Shown: positions 7,005 to 13,619 of the stretch, in pieces | How positions within the stretch are numbered: position 1 is the stretch's first letter | Layout: each line of letters starts with the position of its first letter | NCBI GenBank assembly: GCA_036939755.1 | Contig: JALLAZ010000669.1 | Location: 1 to 13,619, forward strand | Reading direction: 5' to 3' | From: Stephanodiscus triporus | Lineage: Eukaryota > Bacillariophyta > Thalassiosirophyceae > Thalassiosirales > Thalassiosiraceae | DNA length: 13,619 nucleotides | Program-made: the position numbers and the translations under genes | The notes under the pieces: generated by a model | Seen by the model: only the letters and a program-made list of their open reading frames with translations | What the model was told of the DNA's origin: nothing | Databases searched by the model: none

Positions 7005-8360
7005 TCAAAGCCGTCCAAGAGCATCATCCAACCCACGAATCAAATCGTCGGGATCTTCGATGCCCACAGAAATGCGGATGAAACCATCGGTAATGCCTAC
7101 CTTCAACCTATCCTCGCGGATCATGTTTGCGTGGGTCATCACGGCGCAAGCCGTGATGATTGATTCACTCGCGCCCAAATTCTCGCACAGCGTCCAGGGC
7201 CTCTTGATGGTGTCCATCAATTTAATTGGATCCCCGATGACGTCGAACCAGAGCATGCCGCCGTGCAGGCCGTCCCGATGCTGCCTGTCGGCCAGCTCCT
7301 TCTGGGGATGGGACGCCAGCCCCGGATAGACCACCCTGCTCACCTTGGGATGCCCCTCCAGGAACGTGGCGATCTTCATCGCCGACTCGGACTGCCGACG
7401 GATGCGCAATCCCATGGTCTTCATCGTCTGCAGCATGAGGAAGGCGGTCATGGGGGACATGATGTTGCCGTGCATGTTCTGGATGAGTTTGATCCGCGCG
7501 TGGAGTTCGGGAGTTTTCGCGACGAGCGCCCCCCCGGTGCCGATGTTCAATCCGTCGTAATATTTGGTCAAGGATTGGATAGTGAGGTCGCAGCCGTGAT
7601 CGAGGGGACGGCAGACGTACGGAGTGGCGAACGTGGAATCGCATACGTGCAGGACGCCGTGGCGTTTGGCAATTTCGGATATGGCGGACAGGTCGGCCAG
7701 CGTGAGGGTGGGATTCGTGGGACTCTCGCTGAAAATTAGCTTGGTATTCGGGCGAATCGCCGCCTCGACGGTCTTCGGGTCGGTGAAATCCACGAAGCTA
7801 AACTGCATCCCCAGTGGCACGAACTGCTCGCGGCAGATGCGATTGGTGCCGCCGTAACTGCAGTTGGTGATGACGCAGTGGTCGCCGGTGTTCATGAACG
7901 CGTTGATGCACGAGGCGGTCGCGGCCATGCCCGTCGAGACGCAGATGGAGTCGTACCCGTTCTCGATCCTGGCGACCTTCTCTTCGAGCATCTTGACGGT
8001 GGGGTTGTTAGTGCGGCTGTAGCTGTAGCCCTTCGAGAGGTACTTGTCGACGGACTCCTGGACGAAGGTCGTGGACAAGTAGACGGGTGTGAGGATAGCG
8101 CCCGTCTTGTCGTCGGGTACGACGCCGCCGTGGACAATGTCCGTGTCCAGGGAGCAGTCGGGAATCCAGTTCGATGATTTGGAGCTGAGGGACCGAAGAG
8201 CGGCGGCAGCAGTGACAGCACGATGCTGCTCGCCACTGCTTGCCATGGCTATGGAGGAGCCGGCGTTGCTGCCGTTACTGCATATGGAGTTGAGATAACG
8301 CATCCACGGCGACGACGCCGAGCGGGTGTTGAGAGAGCGGGCGAGCTTATGGGCGAGCAT
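7005..8360 (-). CDS. cystathionine gamma-synthase/lyase-type PLP-dependent enzyme
   Basis: An intronless frame of 451 residues in the Cys/Met metabolism PLP family. The first ATG is at 8360; the codon three positions upstream is GTG and is not used as the start here. Residues 1-65 are rich in Arg, Ser and Ala with almost no acid, resembling a mitochondrial presequence, before the conserved SLDTDIVHGG (~70-79). Visible motifs: YSYSRTNNPT (112-121, phosphate-contacting Tyr and Arg), STGMAATAS (142-150), Tyr169 in CSYGGTNR (ring stacking), CDSTFATPY (Asp241, pyridine nitrogen), SLTKYYDG (Lys266, Schiff base) and a C-terminal VGIEDPDDLI. Family members catalyse elimination or replacement at the gamma carbon in transsulfuration and methionine metabolism. 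Whether this is a synthase, a lyase or a methionine gamma-lyase cannot be settled by eye. It shares a divergent promoter region with the phosphatase gene at 8756. Confidence 0.92.
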   Translation of the reverse strand: MLAHKLARSLNTRSASSPWMRYLNSICSNGSNAGSSIAMASSGEQHRAVTAAAALRSLSSKSSNWIPDCSLDTDIVHGGVVPDDKTGAILTPVYLSTTFVQESVDKYLSKGYSYSRTNNPTVKMLEEKVARIENGYDSICVSTGMAATASCINAFMNTGDHCVITNCSYGGTNRICREQFVPLGMQFSFVDFTDPKTVEAAIRPNTKLIFSESPTNPTLTLADLSAISEIAKRHGVLHVCDSTFATPYVCRPLDHGCDLTIQSLTKYYDGLNIGTGGALVAKTPELHARIKLIQNMHGNIMSPMTAFLMLQTMKTMGLRIRRQSESAMKIATFLEGHPKVSRVVYPGLASHPQKELADRQHRDGLHGGMLWFDVIGDPIKLMDTIKRPWTLCENLGASESIITACAVMTHANMIREDRLKVGITDGFIRISVGIEDPDDLIRGLDDALGRL

Positions 8361-8755
8361 TGTGAACACGACGTATGTGGTTGCGGAGGAGCGAGGGGTT
8401 GGGGTTGCTCCTCTAGGGCTGCGTTGTTTCCGTCAAACGGTAGGCGCGAGGTCGCGGGGTTCGGTTCAAGGTCTTCTAGGTGCACCGCGTCTTTAACTCT
8501 CAGAAAATAAGCGGCCAGAAAAATTGCGGGAGACGGCGACGGATGGACGAGAGAGAGGTGTGGTGATGTTTGTGCGAATAGGTGCGATGTTGTGTTGATG
8601 TCTGAGGCCGAAGGTTTGAGGAAAATTAAGGAGGCCGGAGGGAATGGGGAGTTTTGTTCCTCCTGCTGCTACTCATATATTATCCCAACGAACACCAACC
8701 TTGCGACACCCCAAAGGATCGCAGACCACATTCCATCCCACCCATTCATGATAGC
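8361..8755. promoter_or_regulatory. divergent promoter region, PLP enzyme and histidine phosphatase
   Basis: A 395-nt gap between the start codons of two genes transcribed apart. It must hold both 5' leaders and probably both promoters. I see no TATA box with confidence. Several short frames cross it but none shows protein character. Confidence 0.5.
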
Positions 8756-10121
8756 ATGTTCACGTCGAGGAAATTTCCACGTGGTTGCATTTCCTGCCGT
8801 CGCTTCCTTCCATTTTCGTCGGTTGCGATTCCCAAGAACAACACTGACTTTCGTCCCCGTAGGATCATCCTGTTGAGGCACGGCCAATCGATGGGGAATG
8901 TCGACGAGAGTGCTTACGTGAACACTGCCGACTGGAGGATTCCGCTCACCGATCTTGGAAGGAAACAAGCCCATGGTGAGGATGGGTATTGCCTTGTGAT
9001 TCGGACGTGATGGATTCCAAACGAACGAATTTGACATGATATATTATGCCCTCCTCCTCCGAAATGCAGAAGCAGGGAAAAATCTCCGAGAGTTAATATG
9101 CGAAAAGGACGCTTCTGTAGTGTTCTACCACTCGCCCTACCTCCGTGCCAAACAAACGTTAGATGTTATCATGCCATTCTTCAATGACAAAGAAGTCTTT
9201 GCCTGCTTAGAAGAGCCTCGTATGTCTGAGCAGCAGATTGGAAATTTTCAGTGCGTGCAACAGGTGCTTGGTGAGTAAAAATCGATGAATCGAGTCTGTA
9301 TCTAGTGTTTCCTTACGTGTCAGCTCTAAGTGGTCATCCCTTTGGGCATCAACGATTCAAACAAACATCTTGGGGCTGATTTGGCATAGACGCCAAGGCA
9401 GAGAGGTCGAAATTCGGTCGTTTCTTCTACAGATTCCCCAGCGGCGAAGCTGGTCTTGACGTTTATAGCAGAGTGTCCTCTTTCATCCCGACTTTGGTAC
9501 GAGATTGCACTCGTTACAGTAATTCTGGACAGGAGCTTGATAACTTGAATGTTGTCATTGTTACGCATGGTAAGTCCGTGTTCTACTTTTGAAGGGATGC
9601 ACAATAAGCGCTGCTCGAATGTCTCAACTTTGGTTCGCCAATACTACTCAGGACTTGCGTTGCGATTCTTTTTGATGCGATGGTTTCAGTGGTCCGTTGA
9701 TGACTTTGAGAAATCTTGGAATCCTGAAAACTGTGAGTAAAAGAGAGATAGTGTGTGAGAAAAAGACACTCCTGCACCGAGTGAGGGTTAGCCATCCCTA
9801 ACTTGGACCGTGACGGGTCACGTGACCACTGGCGATGCTCACAGCAACTCACAAACCTCCATTCTCTTGCTTTCTCTTCAAGGTGAATTGGTAACGATGA
9901 ACAAAATCATAGACTCCACGCATGGGCACGCATGGATGGAGTGTGAGTAATTTTTGGTCGAGATATTTGTACTATGTCAGAAATAAAGCATGCTGACAGT
10001 GCTTCTATGCCACACAGTGAATGAGCAAAACAGGGTCAGTTTGGGTCTCCCTCAATCTTGTCGTGTCCCGCGAAATGTTCATGTGCATAGGTTACAGGAG
10101 GTGGACGACTATGTTACTTGA
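8756..10121 (+). CDS. histidine phosphatase family protein (phosphoglycerate-mutase-like, Det1 type), six exons
   Basis: Exons: 8756-8975, 9070-9270, 9390-9569, 9652-9732, 9883-9942, 10018-10121; 281 residues. All five GT-AG introns are phase 1, and the joined protein reads through family motifs without a break. Residues 36-45 give RIILLRHGQS with the phospho-accepting His42. Then come SAYVNTADWRIPLT, SPYLRAKQT (second active-site Arg), EEPRMSEQQIGNFQ (the acid-containing loop), KFGRFFYRFPSGEAGLDVYS, VVIVTHGLALR (second catalytic His) and WFQWSVDDFEKSWNPENCEL. This order matches the broad-range acid phosphatase Det1 of yeast and related plant proteins rather than glycolytic mutase. Family enzymes dephosphorylate small phosphorylated substrates; the substrate here is unknown. 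The first ~30 residues are basic with Cys and Phe and may be an organelle leader. Start is the first ATG in frame before RHG. Confidence 0.85.
9733..9882 (+). other. intron 4 of the phosphatase gene, with a palindromic G-box array
   Basis: A 150-nt phase 1 intron (GTGAGT donor, CTTCAAG acceptor), the longest in this gene. It carries the palindrome cluster listed separately at 9809-9827. Confidence 0.8.
9809..9827. repeat. overlapping palindromes with a CACGTG core
   Basis: The sequence CGTGACGGGTCACGTGACC holds three alternating GTGAC/GTCAC half-sites. GGTCACGTGACC (9816-9827) is a perfect 12-nt palindrome around the G-box CACGTG, and CGTGAC-GG-GTCACG (9809-9822) is a second perfect inverted repeat overlapping it. 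CACGTG and TGAC cores are classic bHLH and bZIP binding sites. That this one is bound is inference. Confidence 0.5.
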
Positions 10122-10511
10122 GCATTACTTTACGTACGACCTCAAGTGACACCCACATCCCTGGAAAACAAAAATTCCATGTCGTATTATAAAAGAATTA
10201 TTGAATAGGTCAAATGATGGAGATGTCCCACTTGCGGACATGAAAAAATATCGAATATTGGTGGATGAGATGATCGTAGAAAATTCGAAGTATTTCTAAT
10301 TTCAATTCCCACAAAACTTTTGACTCGTCACCTCCAAATTGAGTGAGCTTCGATCTCAGCTTCTACCCACACTGTCGTCTCTGGTTTTTGTTCCGGTGCA
10401 TCAGTTCACCAACTGAGCTGATGCACAAGTCAAGATGAGTGTCAGCTGAGGTCAAACCAAGCGGCTACGATCTTCTTACACGCAGAACCTCCATGGACAT
10501 TAATGCATCTG
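10122..10511. other. convergent intergenic region, phosphatase to helicase
   Basis: This 390-nt gap lies between two gene ends, so both 3' untranslated regions and cleavage sites should be here. Besides AT-rich sequence it holds the inverted repeat at 10396-10426 and a weaker one, ATGTCC-cacttgc-GGACAT, at about 10222-10240. No protein-like frame was seen. Confidence 0.5.
10396..10426. repeat. inverted repeat, 9-bp perfect stem
   Basis: GTGCATCAG at 10396-10404 is the exact reverse complement of CTGATGCAC at 10418-10426, with a 13-nt loop. A second possible stem, CAGTT-cacc-AACTG, lies partly inside it. Position between two convergent genes fits a 3'-end RNA hairpin on either strand; the role is unknown. 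Confidence 0.55.
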
Positions 10512-12733
10512 CTATGTGCTTTCATCATCATCTGAGTCTTCGGCATCACTCACATGACTAGCCCGCTTCAAAGTTGTTTTGCCCAAGAACGAAAATTGTC
10601 CATCATCATTGTCCGAATCAACATCACCTTCAGTTTTCCCTGTTCTTCCTGTGTCATCAGATGACTTAATTCCCCTTTTTCTTTTCCTTTGTCCATCTTT
10701 GGTTGACCTGTTGGCTGATGACTTATTCTCTTCTGTGAGTGCTATCAAGTTTGGATCGACCCATGCATGACAAGTCTCCAACAATTCTACAATGGAACCG
10801 GCCATGGCAGAAAATTCCCGTGTGAAAAAGCTGTAGACAGTTGGTGGGTACTGAGAGACTTCTCCATTAAGAGCTTCTTTTCTTCCTGCCCGTCCGCATC
10901 TGTGCACATACTGTGGTTTGAACAAAAAAGTCAACTGCCAGAATTGAGTTGCAAATGAAATGTCGGAAGGGTTGCAAACACATACCTGATCGAGGGAACT
11001 GGGGAAATCGTAATTGACCACATAATGGACGTTGTTAATGTGGATGCCTCTCGCTGCTATGTCAGTGGCAAGAAGAATCGGAGTTTTCCCTGTCCAGAAA
11101 AAAAGGAGACATCTGTGAGATATTTTACCTTTTCCCGGCTTCGGCTGCATGCAAGTAATTACATAGTTTGGTAATAACAACGATAACAACATACAACCCC
11201 ACCTGATTTAAACTCCAGAAGTCTCTTTTCTCGCTCAGTTTGATGAAGGCTTCCATATAACTCAACACACCTCAATCCCTCTCTGACCAGTAGCTTTGAT
11301 ACATATTTGACGGTCTTGATCTGCCCAAAGAAAACAATGGTTAATCGGTTATTGACCGAAAATCGCCCCTTTCCTTCGTCCTTTTTATTGTAAATTCTTT
11401 GCAGAGTCAGGATGAGCTTCTTTGGCTTTTTATGATTGGAGCAGACATGAAGTGTTTGCACGATATTCGACGGTATAGATGACAAGTCAAAAGAAATATT
11501 TCTCTTCGACGGTGACGCGTTGGCAGATTCCTCATCATCTTCACCGCCATTTGTTTCACACGGATGATTTGCAGATGGTTCGTTGCCCATCACCACAGAA
11601 TCAACCTTCACAACAATACGTGATCGGGGTACCCATTTCTCGCACATTTCCTTGGCCTTCTCTGGTAAAGTGGCAGACACGAGACACGATAAAACACCAC
11701 CCCCATTGAACGCAGACACTCGAACGCTTCTCAAAACAGAGACAATATCGTCAACTTGCCCTGCCATATCTGCGTTCATAGCTATACGGTCTGCTTCATC
11801 AAAGACTATTGCGTGAAGATTGCCAAATACTGAAGCTGCCGACTTTCTATTGGAATCAGATTTGAGGATATCCAATAGTCGACCAGGCGTTGCTACCACA
11901 ACCAACGACAGGTAGAGCGATTCATCCGTCCCCAAAAGTGAAGATACTTGCGACTCGATATCTACTCCTCCATAAACAGGAAGGGATTCCACCCTCATCG
12001 ACGTATCAGCGTTGACCGGGGCGCACTTTGACAGGTATTTCTTAGCAACCTTTGCAACCAAATGCATTTCTTTAGAGACCTGAATTGCAAGTTCTCTCGT
12101 TGGAACAAGAATCAGCCCATGGACTTTTGCTGAATGTTTTGAACGACGAGTGTGCGTCGCTTCACAAAGAAGGGCTCGAACGCAATGACTAATTATGGGG
12201 ATCGCATAGGACAAAGTTTTTCCTGGTAAAATTTGGAAAAGCAACTCAGCAACGCAAAAAAGGTCATGCGACGGAATACACTTCGGCTTCGCGATGTTCT
12301 TACCAGTTCCCGTCGGCGCGATGCCAACGACGTTCAGGGCAGCGGAAGTCTCCGCTCGAGCCTTCGATTCAAAGGAATCCAGCAGTGCCGGCCAAAGCCT
12401 CAATTGTATGGGCGTCGGTTTCACCGTCATATTGCTCGATGAAAAGCCTGAATTCTTCCTCGAACTCTTGTGGTTGCGCCTCGATATCCGATCGAGCGTG
12501 CCCCGTACGATTTGTAAGCCGATATCCGCGATCGACGCGGTAGCATCGAGTTTATGAGATTTCTTCTCGATATTCTCCACGAAATCGACAGACCACACCG
12601 GTGGATGGTCGAACTTGCGATCATCGGCGGTTGTACTGGATTCAATACGAACGAGGATTTTATCATCTCGTCCATTCGTGCTGTCTTCGCCGCAGGCATC
12701 GACCTTTCGACGACGTCTTCTGTTGCCGCCCAT
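10512..12733 (-). CDS. DEAD-box ATP-dependent RNA helicase, four exons
   Basis: Exons on the minus strand: 12733-12304, 12222-11203, 11089-10986 and 10910-10512; 650 residues. The start is ATG at 12733 (MGGNRRRRRKVD); the frame extends upstream only through a TTG. Motifs in order: Q motif KPTPIQLRLWPALL, Walker A APTGTGKT (split by intron 1), PTRELAIQV, VVVATPGRLLDIL, VFDEADRIAM (DEAD), VSATLP, TIVFFGQIKTV, ILLATDIAARGIHI and YVHRCGRAGR. These unwind or remodel RNA with ATP. A long linker between SAT and motif IV is acidic and Ser/Asn-rich. The C-terminus has a basic tract KRKRGIKS and ends in an acidic DSDDDEST, suggesting a nuclear or nucleolar protein; that location is inferred. Introns are 81 nt (phase 1), 113 nt (phase 1) and 75 nt (phase 0). 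I cannot assign a named subfamily. Confidence 0.9.
10911..10985 (-). other. helicase intron 3, 3n and stop-free
   Basis: A 75-nt phase 0 GT-AG intron (GTATGT donor, AACCACAG acceptor). It has no in-frame stop and encodes 25 codons if retained, placed just before the YVHRCGRAGR motif. Removing it restores the family spacing. Confidence 0.85.
12223..12303 (-). other. helicase intron 1, inside Walker A, 3n and stop-free
   Basis: An 81-nt GT-AG intron (GTAAGA donor, TTTTACCAG acceptor) splits the second Gly codon of GTGK. Because its length is 27 codons with no in-frame stop, unspliced RNA would stay in frame and insert 27 residues directly after GTGK, displacing the essential Thr. Confidence 0.85.
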
Positions 12734-12734
12734 G
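12731..12734. other. CATG shared by two opposed start codons
   Basis: The helicase ATG is the complement of 12731-12733, while 12732-12734 is an ATG on the plus strand that opens a 44-codon frame (MASRPLSVLKNSLVGSG...) leading to the donor at 12865. If both are used, the two coding regions abut head to head with no spacer, and each 5' leader would be antisense to the other gene. The minus-strand use is well supported; the plus-strand use is only possible. Confidence 0.3.
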
Positions 12735-13350
12735 GCCAGTAGACCTCTCTCTGTGCTCAAGAACTCCTTGGTGGGGTCCGGTGCTCCGTCTGTCCGGCAT
12801 CGTCAAAAAGAGCCAACGTACCATACACGCCCACTCAAATTCGACCCCCAGGCCTGGCCTCTATGTAAGTACAAAGATAACGTACGTAGAGCCCCACCCT
12901 GGGGCTCGACGATAAAACTGTTTTTTTTCTACATAGGAATTCAAAATTGGCTGGAAAAGCTAAAACCTGGTTCCTGTCTCTCTCCGCCCAAAATAACAAG
13001 AGCCCCACCATGGCGTTTTCCGCCGAAAATTCAATCTTGCAGTTGGACCCCCCTCCCTGCCTAGATTTGCGCTGTGTTTGCAGCTTGTCACCCTCCGGGG
13101 AAACGCTCCATCGACGCCGGTGCATCGACGCTCCATCGACGCTGGTGCATCGGGTGAAACGCGGTGAGGACGATCTCGTTTACGTCGAAGACGATCTCGG
13201 ATCCGACGACGCCCGTCGTCGTCGGGACGGCGTCTCCTCGTCGACGGCGGAGGACCTGCTCGGGGCGATGACAGCGCTCCTCCGGGAGATGAAGGCCGCC
13301 CGGGTGGACGCGAATGACGTGCAGGGTCGGCCCTACTCCCGTGGCGGCGG

Positions 13351-13384
<34 letters not shown>

Positions 13385-13619
13385 GCTGGGGGAATCGGGA
13401 GGGCGAGGGGTGCGCGTCGATGGGGGGCGTGGGGGGAGGGAGGAAATGGATCGACGACAACGACAACGACGACGGCGGGAGGAGGAGGAGGGGGCGCCGA
13501 CGTCGCGAGGGGGGGGAGGGGCGGCGACGACGACCTCCGTCGTATGATCAGGGATGCGATCGAAAGGTTCGAGAGGATCGCGTCCTCCGATCATTACCGC
13601 GGCGGGAGAAAGAGCGGGA
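12732..13619 (+). CDS. unknown protein, 3' partial, start uncertain, low-complexity middle
   Basis: A plus-strand frame is open from after TAG at 12887 to the right edge, with ATG at 13010 in strong context (CCCACCATGGCG). It encodes MAFSAENSILQLDPPPCLDL, later RVKRGEDDLVYVEDDLGSDD, a helical stretch EDLLGAMTALLREMKAARVD, nine Asp from a GAC repeat, a Gly/Thr-rich linker, and a second helix RRMIRDAIERFERIAS near the edge. I recognise no family. A likely intron (GTAAGT at 12865, TTTTTTTTCTACATAG ending 12936) would extend it upstream. Splicing at 12865 creates an ATG across the junction in this frame; a donor 4 nt later (12869) would join it to the frame starting at 12732. The coding call from 13010 on is fair; everything upstream is tentative. 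The gene continues beyond the window. Confidence 0.5.
12865..12936 (+). other. probable intron near the start of the right-edge gene
   Basis: GTAAGT at 12865 and a T-rich acceptor with eight T before CTACATAG, ending at 12936, frame a 72-nt intron of a size usual in this window. A second GT lies 4 nt downstream (GTACAA at 12869), so tandem donors are possible. Splicing at each gives a different frame. Confidence 0.5.
13105..13154 (+). repeat. 25-nt tandem duplication
   Basis: GCTCCATCGACGCCGGTGCA and five following bases (13105-13129) are repeated at 13130-13154 with about three mismatches, one at the centre and the others at the end. The unit length is not a multiple of three, so the two copies are read in different frames (LHRRRCID then APSTLVHR). 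Confidence 0.75.
13355..13381 (+). repeat. GAC trinucleotide repeat, nine units
   Basis: Nine perfect GAC units, in frame as poly-Asp in the right-edge gene. This kind of repeat is prone to length change by slippage. Confidence 0.85.

Noticed and set aside
8361..8369. Upstream extension of the PLP enzyme by three codons from a GTG
   Set aside because: The genes here are eukaryotic and the first ATG, at 8360, is three codons downstream and begins a typical leader peptide.
8976..10017. Reading the phosphatase region as a broken pseudogene in several frames
   Set aside because: Every frame change falls at a good GT-AG intron, and the joined protein keeps both catalytic His residues and family spacing.
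12734..12760. Helicase start at a TTG upstream of 12733
   Set aside because: No ATG lies in this extension; the ATG at 12733 is the first usable start and is followed by a plausible basic N-terminus.
13088..13594. Minus-strand 168-codon frames at the right edge
   Set aside because: They are dominated by Arg, Pro and poly-Val from the complement of GAC repeats; the plus-strand frame has helices and a good start context.
1..13619. tRNA or rRNA genes, CRISPR arrays, insertion sequences, bacterial operons
   Set aside because: None was recognised by eye; spliced genes and organelle leaders point to a eukaryotic nuclear genome. A tRNAscan or repeat search was not possible here.

Overview
The window looks like nuclear DNA of a photosynthetic stramenopile, most likely a diatom. 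The genes carry short GT-AG introns (75 to 286 nt), mostly with GTGAGT or GTAAGT donors. Two predicted proteins start with a hydrophobic signal sequence followed by an AFAP motif, the ASAFAP-type plastid-import signature of secondary red plastids. Others have mitochondrial-type leaders or basic nuclear-type tracts. Coding DNA is GC-rich and the gaps are AT-rich. Assignment to a diatom is an inference from these traits; no species-specific marker was seen.

Layout: (1) 1-709, no firm gene, but the GC-rich first ~110 nt may be the edge of a neighbouring gene. (2) 710-2015 (+), a two-exon RluA-family pseudouridine synthase, copy A. (3) 2912-4513 (-), a single-exon 533-residue protein of unknown function. 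(4) 5110-6278 (+), RluA copy B, a duplicate of A with the same intron position and phase. (5) 6389-6934 (+), protein-like segments in two frames, perhaps a decayed gene. (6) 7005-8360 (-), an intronless cystathionine gamma-synthase/lyase-type PLP enzyme with a mitochondrial-like leader. (7) 8756-10121 (+), a six-exon histidine phosphatase (phosphoglycerate-mutase-like, Det1 type), head-to-head with gene 6. (8) 10512-12733 (-), a four-exon DEAD-box RNA helicase. (9) from about 12732 or 13010 to the right edge (+), a GC-rich, low-complexity gene that runs out of the window and starts beside the helicase.

There is no operon or gene-cluster logic. The common thread is RNA metabolism (two pseudouridine synthase-like proteins and a helicase), but adjacency does not show joint function. 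The most unusual point is that both RluA copies have glycine where the family's catalytic aspartate belongs (HRLG instead of HRLD), and Asn instead of Arg in the third motif, while the rest of the fold is well kept. This suggests a duplicated, plastid-directed RluA-like lineage that is either catalytically unusual or non-catalytic. The second point is the start of the right-edge gene, where overlapping splice donors 4 nt apart would decide both the reading frame and which AUG is used.
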